From the NCBI GenBank assembly GCA_026770585.1, contig MU646962.1:12083-24230 (forward strand): a DNA stretch of 12,148 bases. Direction: 5' to 3'. Origin of the DNA: Baffinella frigidus. Lineage: Eukaryota; Cryptophyceae; Cryptomonadales; Baffinellaceae. Position numbers and translations under genes: made by a program. Each line of letters opens with the position of its first letter. Position 1 is the stretch's first letter. Below the pieces are notes generated by a model. It had not been told where the DNA came from and made no database searches. It was given only the letters and a program-made list of their open reading frames with translations. This document shows positions 10,001 to 11,863 of this stretch, piece by piece.

Positions 10001-11134
10001 ACCTTATGGGCACTTGAGGGATATTGCCCACAATGCCGAGATGCAGATGTGAACACGTGGACATCCGCATGTGAGACGCTTTGCAGATGAGAAACACCCT
10101 GCCGCGCCACACGGGAGCCCAGTCGACGACCCATCAAACTGCCCTCAGATATTATCCAGCACCTCTCTCTCGCTCTCTCTCTCTCACACACACACTCTCT
10201 CTCTCTCTCTCGCTCTCCCTGATGGATAACGATGCGGTTCCCGGTTGTTAGCAGCCAGCTGGGGATCGATGCGGTTTCCGGATATCAACCACGCCATGTG
10301 TTTCCTCACCTTGTGAGCATTCGACATGTGCTGCTCCTAAACCCCTAAACCCTTAACCCTAAACCCTGAACCCTAAACCCTGAACCCTAAACCCTAAACC
10401 CTAACCCCTCATGCTGAATCCCTAAACCCTGAACCTTCTACCAGACGCTGGTGCAGAAGTAAAACCTAAACCCTAAACCCTAAACCCCAAACCCCAAACC
10501 CTAATCCCTAATCCCTAATCCCTAATCCCTAATCCCTAACCCCTAAACCCTAAACCCTGAACCTTATACCCTAAACCCTTATGCGTCATCCCTAAACCGC
10601 AAAGCCTCAACCAGGTGCTGGTAAAGAAGTACCCGAACGCGGAAATATCGTGGGTGCAGGAGGAGCCGCAGAATATGGGTGCTTGGTAACCCCCCAACCG
10701 CCAACCCCAAACCCCAAACCCTCACCCCAAACCCCAAAACCCAAACCCCACACCCTAATCATTAAGCCCCAAACACCAAACCCCAAAACCCAAACCCCAA
10801 ACCCCAAAACCCAAAACCCAAAACCCAAAACCCAAAACCCAAAACCCAAAACCCAAAACCCAAGCCCCAAACCCCAAACCCCAAACCCGAAACCCCAAAC
10901 CCCAAACCCCGAACCCCAAACCCCCCAAACCCCCCAAACCCCAAACCCAAACCCCAAACCTGAAACCTGAAACCTGAAACGCAGGTGGTACGTGGAGCCG
11001 CGGACGAACGCGGCACCACTCGTCCTCCTAACACAAACCCCCTCCGCACGTGACCCTCAACCCTCAACACCCCACACCGCAGGTCATGTGAAGCCGCGGG
11101 CGAACACGGTGCTACCTCTCTCTCTCTATAGATA

Positions 11135-11194
<60 letters not shown>

Positions 11195-11731
11195 CCTCCC
11201 TCCCTCTCCCTCTCTCTCTCTGTCTCTCTCTCACACTGACTCTCTTGCAGGTCGTACGTGGAGCCGCGGGCGAACACGGCGCTGGCGGCGATCGACAGGA
11301 AGATGCGCATCACCTACTTCGGCCGCAACCCCGCCGCGTCCCCCGCCACCGGTCCGGGCCCCCCGAAACCCGAAACCCGAAACCCGGAACCCCCAATCCG
11401 AACCCCGAAACCCGAAACCCGCACTGCCTTTGCCCAACCTGAGCGTCTCCCGCACCCCCCCCCCTTGCAGGCAACGTGACTCTCTCTCCCTCTCTCTGTC
11501 TCTGTGTGTCTCTCTCTCTCTCGGATATCCTCTCTCCATCTCCCTCTCTCTCGCCTTATCTCTCGCTCGCTCGCTCGCTCCCTCACTGCCCCACTCTCTC
11601 TCACACACTCCCTCTCTCTCGCGGCAGGCAACGTGACGATCCACCAGGCAGAGATGGAGCAGTTCCTCGCAGCCTCGTTCGACGCGACCCCCGCCCCCGA
11701 AAAGATGGAGCCCATCCGCTGGCGCTACTAA
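122..11731 (+). CDS. OGDH: 2-oxoglutarate dehydrogenase E1 component, C-terminal 617 residues, 26 exons (5' end outside window)
   Basis: Thiamine-diphosphate (ThDP) enzyme that decarboxylates 2-oxoglutarate and passes the succinyl group to the lipoyl E2 subunit; TCA cycle, mitochondrial matrix. Exons: 122-173, 401-437, 597-645, 1007-1063, 1311-1409, 1654-1692, 1893-1964, 2239-2391, 2619-2734, 2850-2889, 3050-3106, 3405-3455, 4529-4576, 5617-5751, 6414-6492, 6921-6976, 7404-7463, 7633-7704, 8110-8165, 8337-8405, 8672-8750, 9255-9293, 9788-9850, 10615-10685, 11251-11351, 11628-11731. The joined frame is open and ends in TAA. Visible family motifs are the ThDP-site VNNQIGFTTDP (about residues 26-36), [28 protein letters not shown] (about 253-272), [27 protein letters not shown] (catalytic-site His), [11 protein letters not shown] and [10 protein letters not shown]. 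Family members are about 1,000 residues, so roughly 380 N-terminal residues are missing to the left. Exon boundaries come from homology and splice consensus, not transcripts. Confidence 0.95.
177..399. repeat. Telomere-like heptamer array filling intron 1
   Basis: Degenerate CCCTAAA units (with CCTGAAA, CCCTACA, CCTCAAA variants) fill almost the whole 227-nt intron. The array starts about 4 nt after the donor and runs into the acceptor AAACCAG. It is interstitial, since coding exons flank both sides. Confidence 0.93.
401..437 (+). CDS. OGDH: OGDH exon 2
   Basis: Encodes [13 protein letters not shown] (first codon split with exon 1, last split with exon 3). It holds the NN half of the ThDP/Mg2+ binding motif. 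Only 37 nt long, so short exons are tolerated here. Confidence 0.93.
441..575. repeat. Telomere-like heptamer array in intron 2
   Basis: Mostly perfect CCCTAAA units, starting 5-10 nt after the GT donor at 438. The remaining 20 nt before exon 3 are unique sequence ending CACCAG. Confidence 0.93.
597..645 (+). CDS. OGDH: OGDH exon 3
   Basis: Encodes [17 protein letters not shown] up to the D, a strongly conserved stretch after the ThDP motif (family FTTDPR-x-ARSSPY-x-TDV). Donor GAC|GTACGT, phase 0. Confidence 0.93.
646..1006 (+). other. Intron 3 (361 nt), mostly unique sequence
   Basis: GT-AG intron with no telomere-like array, unlike its neighbours. It ends in GGGGTGCAG. I see no gene in it. 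Open frames on the minus strand over 800-1378 cross exons 4 and 5 and have no family resemblance. Confidence 0.8.
1007..1063 (+). CDS. OGDH: OGDH exon 4
   Basis: Encodes [19 protein letters not shown], matching the conserved APIFHVN-x-DD-x-EAV segment. Donor GCG|GTTCAA, phase 0. Confidence 0.94.
1151..1323 (+). repeat. Three degenerate copies of the exon 5 splice-acceptor region
   Basis: A unit of TTTCGAA, then a spacer, CAG and GTSTGCTGGGT occurs at about 1152-1184, 1189-1221 and 1290-1321. The last copy is the real acceptor (CAG at 1308-1310) and start of exon 5. The upstream CAGs fall at 1171-1173 and 1208-1210, giving offsets of 137 and 100 nt. Both would change the reading frame if used. 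Confidence 0.85.
1311..1409 (+). CDS. OGDH: OGDH exon 5
   Basis: Encodes [19 protein letters not shown], then [14 protein letters not shown]. The start at 1311 gives [13 protein letters not shown], the same length as the family segment EAV-x-x-V-C-x-x-AAE-x-R. The later CAG at 1328-1330 would delete five codons. Donor GAG|GTCCCA, phase 0. Confidence 0.93.
1412..1650. repeat. Telomere-like heptamer array in intron 5
   Basis: CCCTAAA units from just inside the donor, interrupted by about 70 nt of unique or degenerate sequence near 1450-1555, then renewed to the acceptor CTGAACCAG. Confidence 0.92.
1654..1692 (+). CDS. OGDH: OGDH exon 6
   Basis: Encodes [13 protein letters not shown], identical in register with the invariant family stretch (N-E-x-DEP-x-FTQP-x-MY). 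Flanked by AACCAG and GTTTAA, phase 0 both sides. Confidence 0.94.
1697..1880. repeat. Telomere-like heptamer array in intron 6
   Basis: Mixed CCCTAAA, CCCCAAA and CCTAAAA units fill the intron up to about 12 nt before the acceptor TTGACCAG. Confidence 0.92.
1893..1964 (+). CDS. OGDH: OGDH exon 7
   Basis: Encodes [21 protein letters not shown] plus LSQ, aligned with the family helix Q-I-x-K-x-KPVLQKY. Donor CAG|GTCATC, phase 0. Confidence 0.9.
2137..2228. repeat. CCCGAAA heptamer array in intron 7
   Basis: About 13 near-perfect copies of CCCGAAA, a homogenised variant of the CCCTAAA unit with the same 7-nt period. On the other strand it reads as the low-complexity GFGFRVS-type peptide, which is not a protein. 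Confidence 0.93.
2239..2391 (+). CDS. OGDH: OGDH exon 8
   Basis: Longest exon (51 codons). It begins [20 protein letters not shown], runs through the conserved W-x-x-SSWQGF region and ends SIEQ. Family members have an equivalent I-D-x-x-x-x-K-V-N-x-I linker. Donor CAG|GTTACT. Confidence 0.93.
2395..2541. repeat. 20-bp minisatellite in intron 8
   Basis: About seven tandem units close to CTGCCAACTGCCGCCCTATC, with T/C and A/G changes between units. The same unit forms a second array in intron 11. No unique spacers separate the units, so it is not a CRISPR array. Confidence 0.93.
2619..2734 (+). CDS. OGDH: OGDH exon 9
   Basis: Encodes [20 protein letters not shown], then [18 protein letters not shown] plus two bases. 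It matches the family TG-x-x-x-x-x-L-x-x-x-G-x-x-x-SS-x-P-x-x-F-x-x-H segment. Donor AT|GTACCC, phase 2. Confidence 0.93.
2738..2848. repeat. Telomere-like array in intron 9
   Basis: The 115-nt intron, the shortest here, is largely CCCCAAA/CCCCACA units. It ends in CCCTGAACCAG, where a variant heptamer supplies the acceptor. Confidence 0.88.
2850..2889 (+). CDS. OGDH: OGDH exon 10
   Basis: Encodes M (split) [13 protein letters not shown], the start of the pyrimidine-binding domain (family: DWA-x-AE). Donor GAG|GTTTCC, phase 0. Confidence 0.92.
2920..3047. repeat. Telomere-like array in intron 10 with an exon-like interruption
   Basis: CCCTCAA, CCCCAAA and CCCTAAA units with gaps. A non-repeat island at about 2997-3036 starts CCAGGAAAACCTGGCG and reads ENLAWS after a CAG. 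That resembles AENLA of some E1o proteins, but it meets a stop 10 codons later. Confidence 0.85.
3050..3106 (+). CDS. OGDH: OGDH exon 11
   Basis: Encodes [19 protein letters not shown], the same length as family AE-x-x-AFGSLL-x-E-x-x-x-RLSGQ. This register chooses the acceptor at 3047-3049 over the earlier CAG at 3002-3004. Confidence 0.94.
3113..3223. repeat. 20-bp minisatellite in intron 11
   Basis: About five to six units of the same CTGCCAACTGCCGCCCTATC repeat seen in intron 8, on the same strand, starting 6 nt after the donor. Confidence 0.93.
3230..3376 (+). repeat. CT-rich microsatellite before exon 12
   Basis: Imperfect (CT)n/(TCTC)n tract with three copies of CAATCTCTCG. It probably serves as an extended polypyrimidine tract for the acceptor GACGCAG at 3398-3404. 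Confidence 0.9.
3405..3455 (+). CDS. OGDH: OGDH exon 12
   Basis: Encodes [17 protein letters not shown], one of the most conserved E1o motifs. Flanked by GCAG and GTGCCT, phase 0 both sides. Confidence 0.96.
3459..3582. repeat. Inverted repeat at the start of intron 12
   Basis: CCTACCTCTGCCT (3459-3471) is perfectly complementary to AGGCAGAGGTAGG (3570-3582). The left arm begins 3 nt inside the intron, so it could fold near the 5' splice site. Confidence 0.8.
4177..4332. repeat. Polypurine GA microsatellite after a CG dinucleotide run
   Basis: An alternating GCGCGCGCGCG run (about 4177-4189) leads into GA/GGA repeats with an A8 run (about 4264-4272) and a GATAGATAGATAGA patch. This is the only long microsatellite with purines on the coding strand. 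The others are CT on that strand. Confidence 0.93.
4529..4576 (+). CDS. OGDH: OGDH exon 13
   Basis: Encodes [16 protein letters not shown], the less conserved linker after HDQ (plants: E-T-G-x-x-Y-C-PLDH). Only PLD is a strong match, but phase and acceptor/donor (CTCGGCAG, CAG|GTGCGG) fit. Confidence 0.85.
4577..5616 (+). other. Intron 13 (1,040 nt)
   Basis: Mostly unique sequence with a degenerate telomere-like patch at about 5266-5360. Overlapping open frames over 4345-4892 on both strands show no family likeness. The 64 codons before exon 14 (from 5425) are open in the exon frame but would insert residues absent from the family, so I treat them as intron. Confidence 0.78.
5266..5360. repeat. 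Degenerate telomere-like patch in intron 13
   Basis: CCCTAAA, CCCTGAT, CCCTCAT, CCCTAAC and CCCTAAT heptamers interrupted by unique bases. More diverged than the other arrays. Confidence 0.8.
5617..5751 (+). CDS. OGDH: OGDH exon 14
   Basis: 45 codons with [16 protein letters not shown] and [13 protein letters not shown], core pyrimidine-domain motifs (family SSLSE-x-x-VLGFE-x-G and WEAQFGDF). Acceptor TTTGCAG, donor CAG|GTCAAC, phase 0. Confidence 0.96.
6019..6066 (+). repeat. Degenerate internal copy of exon 15 in intron 14
   Basis: Reads [17 protein letters not shown] in frame, against [18 protein letters not shown] in exon 15. CAGTCCGGCCTCGTC (6040-6054) is identical to 6462-6476. The 5' part of the exon is not preserved here, and no donor follows in the matching place. 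Confidence 0.87.
6171..6181. repeat. CCTACCGTAGG near-palindrome (copy 1)
   Basis: 11-nt sequence of form CCTAC-S-GTAGG in intron 14. The same motif recurs at 8913-8923, 9951-9961 and 11787-11797. Confidence 0.75.
6273..6303 (+). repeat. Copy of the exon 15 acceptor and first codons
   Basis: CAG followed by GTAATCATCGACCAGTTC (VIIDQF), then ATGCCGTCG. It matches 6411-6441 at 26 of 31 positions, including the AG acceptor. The copy runs straight into a CT tract, which in turn leads to the real acceptor 138 nt downstream. Confidence 0.9.
6301..6408 (+). repeat. CT-rich tract before exon 15
   Basis: Imperfect CT repeats containing TTTGACTCTCTC twice. Likely polypyrimidine tract for exon 15. Confidence 0.9.
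6414..6492 (+). CDS. OGDH: OGDH exon 15
   Basis: Encodes [20 protein letters not shown], then VMLLPH plus one base. Family: x-IIDQF-x-x-x-G-x-x-KW-x-RQ-x-G-x-V-x-LLPHG. Donor ACG|GTAATC, phase 1. Confidence 0.95.
6673..6767. repeat. Inverted repeat in intron 15
   Basis: AGTCAACTGCC (6673-6683) pairs perfectly with GGCAGTTGACT (6757-6767), with a small GGTGC/GCACC hairpin inside at about 6712-6728. Confidence 0.7.
6792..6834 (+). repeat. Degenerate copy of the exon 15 3' half in intron 15
   Basis: Reads KLLRQSGL, then diverges. CAGTCCGGCCTC (6807-6818) is identical to 6462-6473, and the copy ends CCCCACGG like the exon end, but the donor GT is GC here. Confidence 0.85.
6841..6918. repeat. 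Telomere-like array in intron 15
   Basis: CCCCAAA, then ACACCAA heptamers, then CCCTGAACCAG, which provides the exon 16 acceptor. Confidence 0.9.
6921..6976 (+). CDS. OGDH: OGDH exon 16
   Basis: Encodes G(split)[18 protein letters not shown]. The GPEHSSAR histidine is the active-site residue I recall as His729 in E. coli SucA. Donor CAG|GTACGG, phase 0. Confidence 0.96.
7013..7050. repeat. TA dinucleotide microsatellite
   Basis: About 17 TA units, nearly uninterrupted. Confidence 0.95.
7168..7283 (+). repeat. Four-copy degenerate tandem repeat with acceptor-like CAG
   Basis: Units approximating CTCTTTAAGCCAGGAACAAAT recur at about 25-45 nt spacing. Each has a pyrimidine stretch followed by CAGG or CAGA, so each looks like a weak 3' splice site. 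Confidence 0.78.
7404..7463 (+). CDS. OGDH: OGDH exon 17
   Basis: Encodes [20 protein letters not shown], matching family LQM-x-x-DDP-x-x-(I/L)PD. Acceptor GGTGGCAG, donor CAG|GTTTGT, phase 0. Confidence 0.94.
7464..7632 (+). other. Intron 17 (169 nt)
   Basis: Contains CTCTCTCTTTGACTCTCTC (7484-7502), also present in introns 11 and 14, and two short tandem duplications: TGTTTGACCAYG (7512-7538) and CGCCCCTTC (7546-7574). Confidence 0.8.
7633..7704 (+). CDS. OGDH: OGDH exon 18
   Basis: Encodes [20 protein letters not shown] plus LRRQ. Close to plant QIQ-x-x-NWQ-x-x-N-x-TTPANYFHVLRRQ. Donor CAG|GTCCCG, phase 0. Confidence 0.95.
7705..8109 (+). other. Intron 18 (405 nt)
   Basis: Dominated by a 181-nt foldback (7724-7904). 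Downstream is a duplicated CTTGAGCATAAC (7921-7932, 7942-7953). A strong but apparently unused donor-like GTAAGTA lies at 8088-8094, just before the acceptor TATCAG. Confidence 0.82.
7724..7904. repeat. Compound foldback element in intron 18
   Basis: 29-nt arms 7724-7752 and 7876-7904 are complementary at 27 of 29 positions. A nested perfect 13-nt inverted repeat (7828-7840, 7852-7864) sits near the right arm. Size and shape suggest a MITE-like or other foldback insertion. No flanking target-site duplication was confirmed. Confidence 0.88.
8110..8165 (+). CDS. OGDH: OGDH exon 19
   Basis: Encodes [18 protein letters not shown] plus two bases (CG of Arg). Family: RRQ-x-x-x-x-RKPL-(I/V)-x-x-(S/T)PKSLLRHP. 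Ends at a GC donor, phase 2. Confidence 0.94.
8164..8171 (+). promoter_or_regulatory. GC-type 5' splice site of intron 19
   Basis: CG|GCAAAT. Reading frame and family register (LLRHPE) fix the junction at 8165/8166, and no GT lies close enough to keep the frame. Intron 19 is therefore GC-AG. Confidence 0.85.
8168..8325. repeat. Telomere-like array in intron 19
   Basis: CCCTAAA, then mainly CCCCAAA and ACCACAA heptamers, starting within a few bases of the GC donor and filling almost the whole 171-nt intron. Confidence 0.92.
8337..8405 (+). CDS. OGDH: OGDH exon 20
   Basis: Encodes R(split)[20 protein letters not shown] plus SF and two bases. Start of the C-terminal domain; low conservation apart from RHPE. 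Donor AG|GTTTGC, phase 2. Confidence 0.9.
8392..8566 (+). repeat. Four copies of the exon 20 3' end and donor
   Basis: The real exon end CATCGCTCCTTCAG|GTTTG (8392-8410) recurs in degenerate form at 8435-8453, 8497-8518 and 8543-8566, each around CACCAKCGYTCCTT. The last two keep the following GGTTTG. Confidence 0.9.
8613..8671 (+). repeat. Duplicated GGGCTAAACG block before exon 21
   Basis: TCGGGCTAAACGCACCCCCG (8613-8632) is repeated as CCGGGCTAAACG (8639-8650) plus ATAAACGCACCCCCG (8651-8665). The second copy abuts the acceptor GTTGCAG. Confidence 0.82.
8672..8750 (+). CDS. OGDH: OGDH exon 21
   Basis: Encodes R(split)[19 protein letters not shown], then IIVCSGK. Family: F-x-R-(L/V)-I ... 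V-x-R-(L/I)-(L/V)-x-C-(S/T)GKVYYDL. Donor AAG|GTTTGA, phase 0. Confidence 0.93.
8782..8844 (+). repeat. Direct repeat copy 1 in intron 21
   Basis: Starts AAACCGATTTGATT, continues through GTGCTGTCTT and ends with RYAGCTATC. Roughly three quarters identical to 9013-9074. Confidence 0.85.
8913..8923. repeat. CCTACGGTAGG near-palindrome (copy 2)
   Basis: Within a larger hairpin formed with TACCGTAGGG at 8927-8936. Confidence 0.75.
9013..9074 (+). repeat. Direct repeat copy 2 in intron 21
   Basis: Second copy of the 62-nt unit, with the same order of blocks: AAACCGATTTGATT, TGTGCTGTCTT, then ATGATACAGATATC. Confidence 0.85.
9255..9293 (+). CDS. OGDH: OGDH exon 22
   Basis: Encodes [13 protein letters not shown], completing the family motif SGKVYYDL. 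Acceptor CATCAG, donor AAG|GTTGCG, phase 0. Confidence 0.94.
9309..9478. repeat. Foldback element A in intron 22
   Basis: Left arm 9309-9331 (TACCACACGAGGCTA then CCCATGCA) pairs with 9454-9478 with one mismatch and a 2-nt bulge. A perfect inner inverted repeat TGGTCACGTGGCC/GGCCACGTGACCA lies at 9370-9382 and 9393-9405. Confidence 0.87.
9572..9734. repeat. Foldback element B in intron 22
   Basis: Perfect 28-nt terminal inverted repeats (9572-9599, 9707-9734), a perfect 13-nt inner repeat (9610-9622, 9684-9696), and a TTTACTA/TAGTAAA hairpin at the centre (9644-9661). The three nested repeats make one long stem of about 163 nt. Confidence 0.93.
9788..9850 (+). CDS. OGDH: OGDH exon 23
   Basis: Encodes [20 protein letters not shown] plus Q. 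Family: V-A-I-x-R-x-EQL-x-PFP-x-D. Donor CAG|GTTACG, phase 0. Confidence 0.94.
9924..10019. repeat. Inverted repeat in intron 23
   Basis: CCTCAAGTGCCCA (9924-9936) pairs perfectly with TGGGCACTTGAGG (10007-10019). Inside lies the 15-nt palindrome GCCCTAC-G-GTAGGGC (9949-9963). Confidence 0.85.
9951..9961. repeat. CCTACGGTAGG near-palindrome (copy 3)
   Basis: Core of the 15-nt palindrome at 9949-9963. Confidence 0.75.
10163..10222 (+). repeat. CT/CA microsatellite in intron 23
   Basis: CTCTCTC runs with an internal CACACACACA. Far from the acceptor, so unlikely to be its polypyrimidine tract. Confidence 0.9.
10336..10440. repeat. Telomere-like array in intron 23, first block
   Basis: CCCTAAA alternating with CCCTGAA heptamers, ending at a degenerate copy of the exon 24 start. 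Confidence 0.92.
10442..10460 (+). repeat. Degenerate copy of the exon 24 acceptor and start
   Basis: CAGACGCTGGTGCAGAAGT, against CAGGTGCTGGTAAAGAAGT at the real exon (10612-10630): 15 of 19 bases match. In the exon frame it reads TLVQK and then TAA. Confidence 0.87.
10463..10612. repeat. Telomere-like array in intron 23, second block
   Basis: Starts as CCCTAAA, passes through CCCCAAA, then about six CCCTAAT units (10498-10540), and ends in CTCAACCAG. Each variant is locally clustered. Confidence 0.92.
10615..10685 (+). CDS. OGDH: OGDH exon 24
   Basis: Encodes [20 protein letters not shown], then MGA plus two bases. Family: (R/K)YPNAE-x-x-W-x-QEE-x-x-NMGA. Donor TG|GTAACC, phase 2. Confidence 0.95.
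10688..10980. repeat. Long telomere-like variant array in intron 24
   Basis: Nearly 300 nt of CCCCAAA and CCCAAAA heptamers, with a homogenised run of about eight AAAACCC units at 10797-10862, ending in three CCTGAAA units before CGCAG. Confidence 0.94.
10982..11014 (+). repeat. Copy 1 of the exon 25 acceptor and start
   Basis: CAG|GTGGTACGTGGAGCCGCG, then GACGAACGCGGC. Against 11248-11280 it differs at three positions and keeps the acceptor. Read from its own acceptor it gives WYVEPRTNA after the split codon. Confidence 0.9.
11080..11114 (+). repeat. Copy 2 of the exon 25 acceptor and start
   Basis: CAG|GTCATGTGAAGCCGCGGGCG, then AACACGGTGCT. It has a 2-nt deletion and G-to-A changes relative to the real exon. 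Runs directly into the CT tract. Confidence 0.9.
11115..11246 (+). repeat. CT microsatellite before exon 25
   Basis: Nearly pure (CT)n with one TATAGATAT interruption. Probable polypyrimidine tract. Confidence 0.93.
11251..11351 (+). CDS. OGDH: OGDH exon 25
   Basis: Encodes W(split)[19 protein letters not shown], then [15 protein letters not shown] (split). The family C-terminus has the matching Y-x-GR-x-P-(S/A)A-(A/S)-x-A-(T/V)G. Donor G|GTCCGG, phase 1. Confidence 0.95.
11364..11433. repeat. CCCGAAA-type array in intron 25
   Basis: CCCGAAA and CCCGGAA heptamers, the same subtype as in intron 7, starting 12 nt after the donor. Confidence 0.88.
11468..11480 (+). repeat. Short copy of the exon 26 acceptor and start
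   Basis: CAGGCAACGTGAC is identical to 11625-11637 (the acceptor and first 10 nt of exon 26). Preceded by a C-rich tract and followed by the CT microsatellite. Confidence 0.85.
11480..11620 (+). repeat. CT microsatellite before exon 26
   Basis: Imperfect CT tract with GCTCGCTCGCTCGCTC (about 11564-11580) inside. Likely polypyrimidine tract for the acceptor GCGGCAG. Confidence 0.92.
11628..11731 (+). CDS. OGDH: OGDH exon 26 (last coding exon)
   Basis: Encodes G(split)[19 protein letters not shown], then [14 protein letters not shown] and TAA at 11729-11731. Family ends G-x-x-x-x-H-x-x-E-x-x-x-L-x-x-AF; the last 14 residues are not conserved. Confidence 0.94.
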
Positions 11732-11786
11732 ATCGCTCCCGGGTAGTGCCACGGATCCGGGTAGTGTGTAGGCCCCTACGCTGTTG

Positions 11787-11797
11787 CCTACCGTAGG
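11787..11797. repeat. CCTACCGTAGG near-palindrome (copy 4)
   Basis: In the 3' flank, followed 4 nt later by CCCGTAGGG. Confidence 0.75.
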
Positions 11798-11827
11798 TGC
11801 CCCGTAGGGTGCAACGGAGCACCCGTA

Positions 11828-11863
11828 CCCGAAAAGATGGCGCCGATCCGCTGGGGCTAGTGA
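11828..11863 (+). repeat. Degenerate copy of the OGDH coding end in the 3' flank
   Basis: CCCGAAAAGATGG, then CGCCGATCCGCTGGGGCTAG, matches the real coding end at 11696-11731 with a few substitutions, 132 nt downstream. In the original frame it reads PEKMAPIRWG and then a TAG stop, so even the stop position is mirrored. Confidence 0.9.

Larger units (their letters stand above)
9851..10614 (+). other. Intron 23 (764 nt)
   Basis: In order: inverted repeat (9924-10019), CT/CA microsatellite (10163-10222), a duplicated GATGCGGTTYCCGG (10231-10244, 10268-10281), then two telomere-like arrays split by a copy of the exon 24 start (10442-10460). No gene seen. Confidence 0.83.
10686..11250 (+). other. 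Intron 24 (565 nt)
   Basis: A heptamer array (10688-10980), two partial copies of exon 25's start (10982-11014, 11080-11114), and a CT microsatellite leading to the acceptor CTTGCAG. A 214-codon open frame across it translates only simple repeats. Confidence 0.85.

Noticed and set aside
10992-11636. 214-codon plus-strand open frame of mostly Ser-Leu
   Set aside because: It reads through the CT microsatellites and a decoy exon copy, and crosses the OGDH exons in a different frame.
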